Positions 1-10,102 of a DNA stretch of 64,000 bases are shown here, piece by piece. The stretch is from Kangiella sp. HD9-110m-PIT-SAG07. Lineage in GTDB: Bacteria; Pseudomonadota; Gammaproteobacteria; Enterobacterales; Kangiellaceae. The translations under genes and the position numbers were made by a program. How positions within the stretch are numbered: position 1 is the first letter of the stretch; every line of letters begins with the position of its first letter. The notes below the pieces were generated by a model. That model was given only the letters and a program-made list of their open reading frames with translations, was not told where the DNA came from and did not search any database. Location of the stretch: contig QQTG01000022.1 in NCBI GenBank assembly GCA_003370465.1, positions 1 to 64,000 on the forward strand, read 5' to 3'.

Positions 1-1544
1 CCATTGTATTTGAGGTTGTCGTTTTGCGGACGCCATACCTCGTCAATTTCATTGTTTACTTTGACGTAAGGAGCGTCGTTGACCAAGCTGGCCGGAGTAA
101 ACCCCTTAGAAAATGCTGCACCATAAATAAAGGGCTTAATATTTGACCCCGGTTGACGGCGAGCTTGTGTGACGAGATTAAATTTATTGGTTGTATAATC
201 AAAACCACCGACCAACGATGTGATACCACCATCTTTCGAGCGAAGGGAGACAAAGCCCGCCGATGCTTCCGGCAGCTGGCTTAAGTGCCACTGATTTTCT
301 TCGACCTCTAAGATTCGGATAAGATCACCTACTGCCGCAACTTCTGAAGCATTCTTTGGCTTATACCCGATACGACTATCGTTGATAAACTTGGCGGCCC
401 AGTCTAAACCTTCCCACTCAATAGTGATTTCCTGTCCATTACGATTTAAGACTTCGATGCTTTTTTCGTTAACCTGTAATACAACGGCAGGCTTGAGGTT
501 AGCGATGATTGGTGAGCTGTCCAGTATTTGTAGTAGCTCTTGAGTTTCTTTATTGGAAAAGTTTTCAATTTGTTGCTCAGGCCCTTTATAACCATGGCGT
601 CGATCGTATTCTAACAAACCCTGTCTCAAAGCTTGGTTGGCAATTCTTTGATGCTTAGAGTCGATGGTTGTCACAATATCTAGGCCGTGGTTGTAAGCAG
701 TTTCACGCCCGAAACGGTTGATAACATCCAGTCGCACCATTTCTGCAACGAAGGGAGCCTCGATATCTAAATCTGCTGCATGTTTTGTGGCCGATAATGG
801 TGTTTCTACGGCGAGTTGGTAAGCATCTTGATCTATATAACCTTCATCCAGCATGCGGCCGAGTACTAGGTTTCGTCGACCAATGGCTCGCTCAGGATTG
901 GATATTGGGTTATAGGCCGACTCGCCTTTTAATAAGCCTGCCAGCATTGCAGCCTCTGGAAGTGTCAGCTCACTGAGTTGCTTGCCATAATATACTTCGG
1001 CCGCGGCAGCTAGCCCGTATGCTCGGTGACTAAAGTGGACTTTGTTGGTATAAAGTTCAAGAATTTGTTCTTTAGATAGCTCTTGCTCCATGTGTACGGC
1101 AAGAAACATCTCGATTAACTTGCGCTTCAGTCGCTGATCGCGAGTCAGGAACATGTTGCGGGCAGTTTGCATGGTTAATGTACTGGCGCCCTCGGAGAAT
1201 TCTCCGGTAGTTGCAGCTACTTTTAATACTCGTAACAACCCTTTGAAATCGACGCCGCTATGGTCATAGAAACGCTGGTCTTCAGTCGCAACAAGAGCGT
1301 TGATGAAGTTGTCAGGAATTTGCACGTAGGTCACCGGCTCGCGCCGAACGTCGCCAAACTCGCCGATCAGCTTGCCATCTTGGCTGAAGATTCGCATTGG
1401 CGTTTGCAATTTTACATTCTTCAGAGAGTCGATTTCCGGCACTTGTGGAGTCGCGTAAAGGAAAGCGCCAATAATAGTCATAACCACAAATATTGTGATA
1501 AAAATCACAAAAAGGGCTAATTTCTTCAATATATTGATGGTCAT
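1..1544 (-). CDS. mrcA: Penicillin-binding protein 1A, 5' part (runs off the window)
   Basis: Bifunctional peptidoglycan glycosyltransferase/transpeptidase of the inner membrane. I read the frame on the minus strand from ATG at 1544. It has an N-terminal membrane anchor (about residues 8-30), then a GT51 domain with the catalytic Glu in ATEDQRFYDHSGVDF (Glu88) and the EGASTLTMQTARN motif near 118-130. The acyl-enzyme Ser of the transpeptidase (SxxK, in QPGSNIKPF) is codon 467. The window edge cuts the gene about 48 codons later, so the SxN and KTG motifs are not visible. It diverges from pilM, the usual neighbour in pseudomonads and relatives. Only the missing C-terminus is uncertain. Confidence 0.95.
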   Translation of the reverse strand, partial: MTINILKKLALFVIFITIFVVMTIIGAFLYATPQVPEIDSLKNVKLQTPMRIFSQDGKLIGEFGDVRREPVTYVQIPDNFINALVATEDQRFYDHSGVDFKGLLRVLKVAATTGEFSEGASTLTMQTARNMFLTRDQRLKRKLIEMFLAVHMEQELSKEQILELYTNKVHFSHRAYGLAAAAEVYYGKQLSELTLPEAAMLAGLLKGESAYNPISNPERAIGRRNLVLGRMLDEGYIDQDAYQLAVETPLSATKHAADLDIEAPFVAEMVRLDVINRFGRETAYNHGLDIVTTIDSKHQRIANQALRQGLLEYDRRHGYKGPEQQIENFSNKETQELLQILDSSPIIANLKPAVVLQVNEKSIEVLNRNGQEITIEWEGLDWAAKFINDSRIGYKPKNASEVAAVGDLIRILEVEENQWHLSQLPEASAGFVSLRSKDGGITSLVGGFDYTTNKFNLVTQARRQPGSNIKPFIYGAAFSKGFTPASLVNDAPYVKVNNEIDEVWRPQNDNLKYN

Positions 1545-1651
1545 TTGTATAGAAAGATTTATTGTGAAGCGTAATAGCTGGTGAACGAATTGAGTACCAG
1601 TATACCTTTTCTAAAAAAAAAGGCTGAATTTTTTTGTAAATCAGTGTAAAT

Positions 1652-1679
1652 ATAGTATCTTAGAAGTGTTAGTTAACAA
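1652..1679 (-). promoter_or_regulatory. Candidate sigma-70 promoter for mrcA
   Basis: On the minus strand TTGTTA (1679-1674) and TACTAT (1657-1652) are separated by 16 bases. Each matches 4 of 6 consensus positions. It would give a leader of roughly 100 bases before the mrcA ATG. A second weaker candidate (-10 TATACT) lies closer to the gene. Inferred from hexamers only. Confidence 0.4.
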
Positions 1680-1737
1680 AAAAGTTTAACTTTAATGTGG
1701 ATTTCTAACCACTTTTCTGGGGACATGTCTTAGAAAT
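1671..1737. repeat. Two inverted repeats in the mrcA-pilM spacer
   Basis: AGTTAAC (1671-1677) faces GTTTAACT (1684-1691) across an A-run. ATTTCTAA (1701-1708) faces TTAGAAAT (1730-1737), a perfect 8-base arm with a 21-base loop. Both lie in the 253-base spacer between the divergent mrcA and pilM genes. They could be protein-binding sites or leader structure for pilM. No function can be assigned. Confidence 0.4.
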
Positions 1738-1785
1738 ATATTAAGATAAAACGAACAAATGGACTGTGTTGAACCAACTTAATGA

Positions 1786-2864
<1,079 letters not shown>

Positions 2865-2865
<1 letters not shown>

Positions 2866-3461
2866 TGGCCCGTATTAACTTACTCGATTGGCGTGAAGAT
2901 CTACGTCAAGAAAGAAATAAAGAGTTTTGGATCACATTTGCTTTAATGCTTGTTTTGGCAGGACTAATCTGGTTTTTAGTGAATCAAGTGATGAATTCAC
3001 GCATTGAGAGCCAAGATGAGCGTATCAGTACATTGAATACTGAAATTGGTGTTCTGAAGAAGCAAACTCAGGAAATCGAGAAGCTTAAAAAGGAGAAAGA
3101 AGAGCTCATTAAGCGTATGGACTTAATTACAGACTTACAGCAAAGTCGTCCAGAAGTTGTTCGGATGTTTGATGAACTAGTACGCGTTACTCCTGAAGGC
3201 ATTAACCTGTCTACCTGGAAACGAAATGAAATGATTTCAGGTAAAGAACAAGTGGCACAGTATCAGTTGGTTTTGACCGGGCAGGGTGAAACTAATCCTC
3301 GAATTTCAGAATTTATGCGTAAAATGGATAGCTCGGAACGCTTGCAGACAAGCGCTTTAAAAGACGTTCAAAAGCAAACTAGAGGTTTACCTGCTCAGAA
3401 CTTTACTTTAGAAGCGAAGCAGGTCATTCCTGGTCAGAGCAAACCAGAGGAGGGCAAGTAA
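2865..3461 (+). CDS. pilN: Type IV pilus inner-membrane assembly protein PilN
   Basis: 198-residue bitopic inner-membrane protein of the pilus alignment subcomplex. The cytoplasmic N-terminus MARINLLDWRED carries the INLL-W/R motif that docks into PilM. One membrane helix follows (about 24-43), then a coiled coil rich in Glu/Lys (about 50-90) and a periplasmic ferredoxin-like domain. The ATG overlaps the last base of the pilM stop (TAATG), so translation is coupled to pilM. The internal stop in pilM could therefore lower PilN output. Intact, normal length. Confidence 0.95.
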
Positions 3462-4075
3462 TGGCAGACTTAAGTCAATATCAAGACTTTAATAATATCG
3501 GCTCTTGGCCGCTTCCGGGAAAGATCGGGTTTATCGCAATAGCGATGTTAGTTGTTCTAGGGCTTGGGTATTACTTTGATACAAGTGGGCAACTAGAAGA
3601 ACTAGAGTCGAAGGCAAAAAAACAGGAGCAGTTGCTAGGGGACTATAAGCGAGAGTATGAGAAAGCGATAAACCTTGAGGCTTATCGTGAACAAATGGCA
3701 GAAATGAAGGAAACGTTTAAAGGGCTTCTAGAGCAACTGCCAAAAAATACTGAAATCCCTGGTCTGTTAGATGAAATCTCTTATGCTGCGTCTGGGGCAG
3801 GTGTAGAACTTCTGTCTCATAAGTATTTGAACGAATCTAAAAAGCAGTTTTATATCGAAAAGCCGATTGAAATTGTGGCAACAGGTAGTTACCACCAAAT
3901 TGCTGAATTTGTGAGTAGAGTATCGAAATTACCAAGAATTGTAACCCTCCATGGATTTACTATCTCTGGTGCCAAAGGCAATCAACGAAACACGAACCCG
4001 ACAGTTAGTAGTGGTGAAACTTTGAGTTTCAGTGTTCTGGCTAAAACATATCGTTATGAGTCTGAGGAGGGTTGA
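3461..4075 (+). CDS. pilO: Type IV pilus inner-membrane assembly protein PilO
   Basis: 204 residues. PilO pairs with PilN in the periplasm and helps align the pilus machine with the PilQ secretin. A short cytoplasmic N-terminus is followed by one membrane helix (about 20-40, GFIAIAMLVVLGLGYYF), a coiled coil (about 45-85) and a globular periplasmic domain. The ATG overlaps the pilN stop by one base (TAATG) and is preceded by GGAGGGCAAG. Intact and co-directional with pilN and pilP. Confidence 0.95.
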   Translation: MADLSQYQDFNNIGSWPLPGKIGFIAIAMLVVLGLGYYFDTSGQLEELESKAKKQEQLLGDYKREYEKAINLEAYREQMAEMKETFKGLLEQLPKNTEIPGLLDEISYAASGAGVELLSHKYLNESKKQFYIEKPIEIVATGSYHQIAEFVSRVSKLPRIVTLHGFTISGAKGNQRNTNPTVSSGETLSFSVLAKTYRYESEEG

Positions 4076-4077
4076 TA

Positions 4078-4635
4078 GTGAAAATGGTTAATAAAACTAG
4101 CATCTTTCTATGCACGCTTGTATCACTCACAGTATTAAGTGGCTGTGAAGATGACGGTATGAATGATTTGGATGCCAAAATCGAAAAAATCAAAAGCGAA
4201 ACTAAGAAAAGTATTGAGCCAATACCAAAAGTTGTAGCCTACGAACCCTTTTCTTATTCGGCGGGCGACCTACGCAGCCCATTTGCTAAACTCGACCCAG
4301 AGCATGAGTCGAGCTCAATGTTAGTGGATGGAGACTGTGAAAACGATGTTAGACCGGATCCTAATCGTCAAAAGTTTGAAATGGAAAGATATGGTTTAGA
4401 TGCACTGCAGTATTCCGGCATGATAGCTAATAAGAGAGAGCTACGGGGATTGGTGAAAATTCTAAGCGGTGATAGTGCTGGCGTTATTCAGCCGGTTCAT
4501 GTTGGTGAGTATATAGGTTTAAACAACGGACGCATCAGTAAGATTGATAGCAACCAAATCACCATTGAAGCGATTGTTCCGAATGGTCGAGGCTGTTGGG
4601 AAGACCGCACACAATACCTAGTAATAGGGCAGTGA
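4078..4635 (+). CDS. pilP: Type IV pilus lipoprotein PilP
   Basis: Inner-membrane lipoprotein that bridges PilN/PilO to the secretin PilQ. The N-terminal signal ends in the lipobox LSGC, with the acylated Cys near residue 23; an acidic linker and the beta-rich PilP domain follow. I chose GTG at 4078, because the strong ribosome-binding site GAGGAGG (4063-4069) stands 8 bases upstream. A TTG at 4072 in the same frame is only 2 bases from that site. The start overlaps the end of pilO closely, as in the rest of the operon. Confidence 0.92.
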   Translation: MKMVNKTSIFLCTLVSLTVLSGCEDDGMNDLDAKIEKIKSETKKSIEPIPKVVAYEPFSYSAGDLRSPFAKLDPEHESSSMLVDGDCENDVRPDPNRQKFEMERYGLDALQYSGMIANKRELRGLVKILSGDSAGVIQPVHVGEYIGLNNGRISKIDSNQITIEAIVPNGRGCWEDRTQYLVIGQ

Positions 4636-4645
4636 GGGGCTGAAT

Positions 4646-6814
4646 ATGCGTATTATAAATGAAAAATGGATGAACAAGTCAGAATTGGGTAAAACGACTA
4701 TGTTGATAAAGATGAAAAAGTTGATAACGAATTGTTTCGTGTTAGGCGGAGCAATGCTGTTTACTTGGGGCGTCCACGCCAGCCAGTTGCAGTCCATAGA
4801 TTATAATGTCTTGCCTGGTGACAAGGTAATGGTTCGATTAAGTTATACGGACACACCTCCTGCACCGCAAGAGTTTACGACTGCAAACCCAGCTAGAATC
4901 TCGATGGATTTTGCGGGTGTTGACTCTGGTCTTGACTATAAAACTAAAGACATTGGTATTGGTGCCGTCGGCTCGATTACAGCTATTGAAGCCCAAAACA
5001 GAACTCGGGTTGTGATTAATTTATCAGAGCTGATTTCATACAACAGTCAAGTTCAAGGTAATGATTTTGTTATTACCTTGGATGCCGGCTCTACGGGTGA
5101 TGTTGTAAGCAATAAAAAATCTAGTACGACATCTAGCTACACTTCTTCTGAATATGATATTGCTGCGGTCGATTTCAGACGCGGTACCGAAGGAGAAGCA
5201 AGAGTCCTTGTAAACTTAGGGGCTCCGAATGTCAACGTAGATTTACGTCAGGAAGGGCGTAATGTTATTGCCGACTTTATTGGAAGTGACATTGATCCTA
5301 GCTTCATTCGAAGACTGGACGTTATAGATTTTGGCACGCCAGCTCAGCTTGTAGAGACTTCGAGACGCGGTGACAATGTTCGACTAACGGTTCGCGGCAA
5401 CGATGCTTTTGAATATTTAGCGTACCAAGCAGACGACCTTTATACGATTGAACTGAAGCCTCTGACTAAGCAAGAAATTGAGCGTCGTGAACGCGAAAAA
5501 CCGAAATATACTGGCGAGCGTTTGACTCTTCAGTTCCAAGACATGGACCTTAAGGCAATTTTGCACACCTTGGGTGACTTCGCTGGAATCAATATTGTTA
5601 TTAGTGATGATGTTCAGGGCTCTATGGCTTTAAACTTAGTGAATGTTCCGTGGGATCAAGCTTTAGATATTATTTTAAAGTCTAAAGGGCTTGATAAGCG
5701 TAAAGACGGTAACGTTATGATGATCGCACCTGCTGATGTCATTGCAGCTCGTGAGCAACAAGAACTTGAAGCGAATAAGCAACAGGAGGAGTTAGCTCCT
5801 TTGCGCACAGAGCTTATGCAAGTAAACTATGCAAAGGCAACTGAAATTGCAGCTTTATTGAATGCTCAAGGTGGTGGCTCTGGTGATGAGCCAACAATTG
5901 GAATTCTATCAGATCGCGGCGCGGTATCTGTCGACGTTAGAACGAATACTTTGATTGTTAAAGATGTTTCGTCAAAGTTGGAAGATGTTAGACGTCTTGT
6001 AACTCAGTTAGATATACCTGTCCAGCAGGTGCTGATTGAAGCAAGGATTGTCACTGCCACTGACGGATTTACTCGTGACTTAGGTGCTCGCTTCGGTATC
6101 AGTGATGCTATGAATTCTGGCGAGGTTGGAGTTTCTGGCACGGTCCAAGATGCAGGTCGAATTAATAACTCGGTAGCCGGAGACCGTACTCAGTCTAATG
6201 GCTTTAACGTAAACCTTCCGGTGGCCAATGCTTCAGGTAGCTTAGGTTTGTCCTTCGCACGCTTGGCAGAAGGATTGATCATTGATATGGAGCTCTCAGC
6301 TCTTGAAGCTGAAAATCGTGGTGAGGTAGTTGCTAGCCCAAAAGTGATCACAGCGAATCAAAAAGAAGCCTTTATCAAAGCCGGTGAAGAAATTCCTTAC
6401 CTTCAGGGTGGTTCATCGGGTGCTTCAAACATTCAATTTAAAGAGGCAGTGTTAGAGCTCAAAGTAACACCTCAAATTACTCCGGATGGTCGTGTGTTCT
6501 TGGACTTATCAATTAGCCAAGATACGCGAGGTGAGGAGGTGGTCTTTACCACAGCAAATGGTGAAGCAGTAGGTGGCGCACCAGCAATTAACACACAAGA
6601 GATTGGTACTCAAATATTGGTCGATAATGGTGAAACTATTGTTCTAGGTGGCATTTTCCAACACCGAGTAACACTTGATGAAACTAAGGTGCCGTTGCTG
6701 GGCGATATCCCATTGTTAGGCTGGTTGTTTAGAAATACGTCAAGAGAGAACGCTAAAGAAGAGTTATTGATCTTCGTAACTCCAAAAATTATCAAAGAAG
6801 GCTTGAAATATTAG
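4646..6814 (+). CDS. pilQ: Type IV pilus secretin PilQ
   Basis: 722-residue outer-membrane secretin through which the pilus passes. After a charged N-terminus (several Met) comes a signal sequence ending near VHAS. Two AMIN domains follow (about 50-130 and 165-270; peptidoglycan binding), then an STN/N0 domain near 300-370, a short-domain N1 repeat (about 390-460), and the C-terminal secretin barrel with the VPLLGDIPLLGWLFR motif near 680-700. TGAGGGG precedes ATG 4646; ATG at codon 19 or 23 would give a more ordinary signal peptide. Ends the pil operon, followed by a terminator. Confidence 0.95.
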   Translation: MRIINEKWMNKSELGKTTMLIKMKKLITNCFVLGGAMLFTWGVHASQLQSIDYNVLPGDKVMVRLSYTDTPPAPQEFTTANPARISMDFAGVDSGLDYKTKDIGIGAVGSITAIEAQNRTRVVINLSELISYNSQVQGNDFVITLDAGSTGDVVSNKKSSTTSSYTSSEYDIAAVDFRRGTEGEARVLVNLGAPNVNVDLRQEGRNVIADFIGSDIDPSFIRRLDVIDFGTPAQLVETSRRGDNVRLTVRGNDAFEYLAYQADDLYTIELKPLTKQEIERREREKPKYTGERLTLQFQDMDLKAILHTLGDFAGINIVISDDVQGSMALNLVNVPWDQALDIILKSKGLDKRKDGNVMMIAPADVIAAREQQELEANKQQEELAPLRTELMQVNYAKATEIAALLNAQGGGSGDEPTIGILSDRGAVSVDVRTNTLIVKDVSSKLEDVRRLVTQLDIPVQQVLIEARIVTATDGFTRDLGARFGISDAMNSGEVGVSGTVQDAGRINNSVAGDRTQSNGFNVNLPVANASGSLGLSFARLAEGLIIDMELSALEAENRGEVVASPKVITANQKEAFIKAGEEIPYLQGGSSGASNIQFKEAVLELKVTPQITPDGRVFLDLSISQDTRGEEVVFTTANGEAVGGAPAINTQEIGTQILVDNGETIVLGGIFQHRVTLDETKVPLLGDIPLLGWLFRNTSRENAKEELLIFVTPKIIKEGLKY

Positions 6815-6833
6815 ACAGCCATACCCAAATACT

Positions 6834-6867
6834 AAAAACCCGGGTATAATCGCGTGCCTGGGTTTTT
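6834..6867 (+). terminator. Rho-independent terminator after pilQ
   Basis: AAAAACCCGGG pairs with CCTGGGTTTTT across a 12-base loop; one internal position is imperfect. It ends in a T-run and lies 20 bases after the pilQ stop. It separates the pil operon from aroK. Confidence 0.7.
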
Positions 6868-6908
6868 GGTTTTTAATATTTGGTTAATAAAAGAGTTCAA
6901 CGTTAATA

Positions 6909-7433
6909 ATGAAAGGTAAGCGCAATATCTTCCTAGTGGGACCGATGGGTGCAGGTAAAACTACCATTGGTAAGCAGTTGGCCGAAATCTTGAAACTTGA
7001 GTTTGTGGATAGCGATCATGAACTTGAGGAACGTACTGGCGCACCTATCGATTGGATCTTTGATATCGAGGGTGAAGATGGTTTCCGCGTACGAGAAGAG
7101 AAAATCATAGAAGAATTAACTCAGGAGCAGGGCATTGTGCTTGCTACTGGTGGTGGTGCCGTCGTGTCAGATAAAAGTCGCAACCATTTAGCTGCACGAG
7201 GTGTTGTGGTGTATCTTGAGACCTCAATTGAGCAGCAGTTAGAGCGTACTCGTCGAGATAAACGCCGCCCATTGATTCAGAATAATAACCCAAAGGACAC
7301 GCTTGAAAGCTTGATGAAAGAGCGTGAACCCTTATACACAGAAATAGCAGATTTAACGGTTGCAACTAACATCAGCTCGGTTAAATCGGTGGCGAAGGAA
7401 ATCGTCGAGTTGATGGAACAACCTATTGCGTAG
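6909..7433 (+). CDS. aroK: Shikimate kinase
   Basis: Phosphorylates shikimate at the 3-OH using ATP, in the chorismate pathway (cytoplasm). 174 residues, normal size. Walker [10 protein letters not shown] at 11-19; shikimate-binding region [12 protein letters not shown] near 33-44; GGGAV near 80; lid region [10 protein letters not shown] near 118. It is followed 9 bases later by aroB, the pathway partner, as in most gammaproteobacteria. The initiator ATG is preceded only by a weak AT-rich stretch. Confidence 0.97.
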   Translation: MKGKRNIFLVGPMGAGKTTIGKQLAEILKLEFVDSDHELEERTGAPIDWIFDIEGEDGFRVREEKIIEELTQEQGIVLATGGGAVVSDKSRNHLAARGVVVYLETSIEQQLERTRRDKRRPLIQNNNPKDTLESLMKEREPLYTEIADLTVATNISSVKSVAKEIVELMEQPIA

Positions 7434-7442
7434 TAGCTCACT

Positions 7443-8549
7443 TTGAAGTCTCTTGATTTAATATTAAAGTCAAAAAGCTCAGATTATCAAATACTTATCG
7501 GTAAGGGCTTACTTGCCGATAAACAACACTTCTCTTCCGTCATTACGGGTCAACAAGTCTATATCGTTAGTAACGAAACTGTTGCGCCTTTGTATCTATC
7601 GACATTAATGAAAAGTTTAGAAGATTATGACTGCCATGTATTTCTACTAGAAGATGGCGAGCAGCATAAATCCTTCGAAAATTATCACCACATTTTAAAT
7701 GAAATGCTCGATGCTGGTTTAAGACGTAATGCGACTTTGATTGCGCTAGGCGGTGGTGTTGTTGGTGATATGGCTGGTTTTGCTGCTGCAACTTATCAGC
7801 GGGGCATACGGTTTATTCAGGTTCCTACCACTTTGTTATCACAGGTAGATTCTTCTGTGGGTGGCAAGACAGCAGTTAACCACCCTTTAGGTAAGAACAT
7901 GATAGGTGCCTTTCATCAGCCTTGTCGAGTAATTACTGACATTAACACTCTTGAAACGCTTCCAGCTAGAGAGTTCGCAGCAGGAATGGCTGAAATTATT
8001 AAAGTTGCGATACTGTATGACGAAACCTATTTTCAATGGCTAGAAGATAATTCAGAACCTATTTTAAGTCATGATGAAGATACATTATCAGTAATGATCG
8101 AGCGGGCATGTGAAATTAAAGCCGAAGTGGTCAGCATGGATGAAAAAGAACAAGGTGTTCGTGCTTGGCTAAATCTCGGACATACTTTTGGACATGCTAT
8201 TGAACGTTGCTTAGGTTATGGAGAGTTATTACACGGTGAGGCTGTAGCTATAGGAATGGTTATGGCTGCTGAGTATGCCCAGTTCAATGATAACTTCGAT
8301 GGCGAAAGCGTAGCTAGAATTACTCATTTAATCCATTCTTTTGGTTTACCTACGTCCCTAAAACAATATAGAGAGCAGTTAACAGCAGGTAAATTAGTGT
8401 CGGCAATGGCGCTGGATAAAAAGAATGTTGACGTAGATCTCACTCTAATTTTGCCAAAATCTGTTGGTGAAGTTACTATAAAGCATTCTGTTAAGCCTCA
8501 AGATGTTGAGCGTTATTTAAAGCATCATCTTGAGTCGCTAGTAGCATAA
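7443..8549 (+). CDS. aroB: 3-Dehydroquinate synthase
   Basis: Converts DAHP to 3-dehydroquinate using NAD+ and a divalent metal (Zn or Co); second step of aromatic amino acid synthesis. 368 residues. The NAD-binding GGGVVGDMAGF and substrate-site QVDSSVGGKTAVNHPLGKN motifs are clear. Metal ligands are Glu in GMAEIIK, His in LGHTFGHAIE and His in LLHGEAVAIG. The best start is TTG at 7443, nine bases after the aroK stop; no strong ribosome-binding site is seen, so translation is probably coupled to aroK. Confidence 0.96.
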   Translation: MKSLDLILKSKSSDYQILIGKGLLADKQHFSSVITGQQVYIVSNETVAPLYLSTLMKSLEDYDCHVFLLEDGEQHKSFENYHHILNEMLDAGLRRNATLIALGGGVVGDMAGFAAATYQRGIRFIQVPTTLLSQVDSSVGGKTAVNHPLGKNMIGAFHQPCRVITDINTLETLPAREFAAGMAEIIKVAILYDETYFQWLEDNSEPILSHDEDTLSVMIERACEIKAEVVSMDEKEQGVRAWLNLGHTFGHAIERCLGYGELLHGEAVAIGMVMAAEYAQFNDNFDGESVARITHLIHSFGLPTSLKQYREQLTAGKLVSAMALDKKNVDVDLTLILPKSVGEVTIKHSVKPQDVERYLKHHLESLVA

Positions 8550-8562
8550 GGTGCTGACTTAC

Positions 8563-10002
8563 ATGGCTTTTTCACAGTCACTAAATCCTAACGTTTTTGA
8601 AAAGCACAATCGGGTTTTATTCCTTCCATCGAGCTGGAAGCGATTGATTAGCTTGATTAAATACCAAATCCCAAACGGCGGTTATGCTGTTATGGAGGGT
8701 GAGTTTGGATCTGGTAAGTCATCATTCGGCCAGATATTCGAAAAGAAATTAGTTTTAGACGAAAATATCGACTGCCAAGTGGTGCAAGTTCATCCGCTTA
8801 GCACTATCCAGCAAATCAGAGCACAATTGCCCAAAGAGCCTGAGAAACCAATGATTGTCATTATTGATGATGCTCATGAGGCTTCTACCTTGTTGTTACA
8901 AAAACTCACGGTACCGGCAGAAAATATCTATTGGTTATTGTTAGCTGAACCTGGGATCAGTGATCGCGTCGATGAATTTGCGGAACGTCGAGTCGAACTA
9001 CCATTATTCTCCAAGGAAGATTGTTTCGAGTTTTTACACAAGCAACTGCAAGATCAGCCTAAGTATGCTCAAGTCTCACAAATGCAGAGCGATACTATTT
9101 GGTATTCAAGTGAGGGTCTACCAAAGGACATTATTCATCACGCTAAGAAAAACTTGAGCAAGCTGTTCTCTGGACAAGAAAGTAGCGAGAACTTTGAAAA
9201 GGCCAATAAAAGTTGGTACATGACCGCGGGTCTAGCTGCTGCTGCGTTGGTTCTAATTATCTTTCTCGCAATTAGTATGGGAGGTAAAGATAATGATGAC
9301 CATGCGGACACAGAAGCTGAAAGCAATACACTAATACCTGCGGTTAATTTATCTGATGAAAAGTCAGAAGAGTTAGAGATTGATGGTTTAAAGACAGCTG
9401 AAGAACGAGAAGCTGCTAAATCGGTAGAGGCCAAGGCAGAGGCATACAGAATTAAAGAAGTTAGTACCTCTGATTCCGGAAAAAAAGACACTAGCGCAGA
9501 CTCAGTTTTGGAAAATACTAAAGACTCTCAGGTAGTCCAGAACTCAAAAGAGACGGAACCTAACGTTACTGATAAAGAAGAGGGAGAAACATTAACTCAG
9601 CAAGAAGTGGCTGAAGCGGCTCAATCCCCAGATCCTATTGAATCAATTGCATTAAAAGTCGCTAAAAAAGAAGCACCGACTAAACAAAAGGGTCGATCTG
9701 CAAAAAGTTTTAAACAGTGGCTGGGCGCTCATTCTCAAGACTCCTACAGTCTGCAATTATTTTCACATTCAGAAGAGTCGGCTGCCAATGCATTTCTAGA
9801 CTCGTTAGACCTCGCCGATAGTTACGTTTATCCTGCTGATTTAGAAGGAAAAATTCGGTATCGTGTATTGTGGGGGGCATTTGATACTCGGGCTGAAGCT
9901 AAGCAGGCTATCGATTCACTGCCGCCTGAAATTCTGGCGCAACAGCCATGGATTCGACAATTTTCAGCTATTAGCAAAGAAATTGCTTCCAAAGCTTATT
10001 AG
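8563..10002 (+). CDS. damX: DamX-type ATPase with C-terminal SPOR domain
   Basis: Likely a cell-division protein that binds denuded septal peptidoglycan. N-terminal P-loop ATPase domain of the ExeA/AAA type: Walker A GEFGSGKSS near 46-54, Walker B MIVIIDDAHE near 97-106. A single membrane helix follows (about 218-240), then a long acidic/Lys-rich linker (about 245-395) and a C-terminal SPOR domain. E. coli DamX lacks the N-terminal ATPase; this longer layout occurs in pseudomonads and relatives at the same place after aroB. ATG 8563 was chosen because AAGG at 8548-8551 precedes it; GTG 8551 is an alternative start, four residues longer. Confidence 0.85.
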   Translation: MAFSQSLNPNVFEKHNRVLFLPSSWKRLISLIKYQIPNGGYAVMEGEFGSGKSSFGQIFEKKLVLDENIDCQVVQVHPLSTIQQIRAQLPKEPEKPMIVIIDDAHEASTLLLQKLTVPAENIYWLLLAEPGISDRVDEFAERRVELPLFSKEDCFEFLHKQLQDQPKYAQVSQMQSDTIWYSSEGLPKDIIHHAKKNLSKLFSGQESSENFEKANKSWYMTAGLAAAALVLIIFLAISMGGKDNDDHADTEAESNTLIPAVNLSDEKSEELEIDGLKTAEEREAAKSVEAKAEAYRIKEVSTSDSGKKDTSADSVLENTKDSQVVQNSKETEPNVTDKEEGETLTQQEVAEAAQSPDPIESIALKVAKKEAPTKQKGRSAKSFKQWLGAHSQDSYSLQLFSHSEESAANAFLDSLDLADSYVYPADLEGKIRYRVLWGAFDTRAEAKQAIDSLPPEILAQQPWIRQFSAISKEIASKAY

Positions 10003-10064
10003 ATTATAACTAATTCTAATCACAAGAAGTTCAGAATTTGGCTGTTTTCAGGAGACGATCCCTT

Positions 10065-10070
10065 TATAAT
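10065..10070 (+). promoter_or_regulatory. Candidate -10 element for hemE
   Basis: A perfect TATAAT 33 bases before the hemE ATG. No good -35 hexamer lies at 16-18 bases; TTGGCT is 20 bases upstream. Hexamer evidence only. Confidence 0.4.
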
Positions 10071-10102
10071 AGCGGCCATCAGAACATCAACAGAATACCC
10101 CT

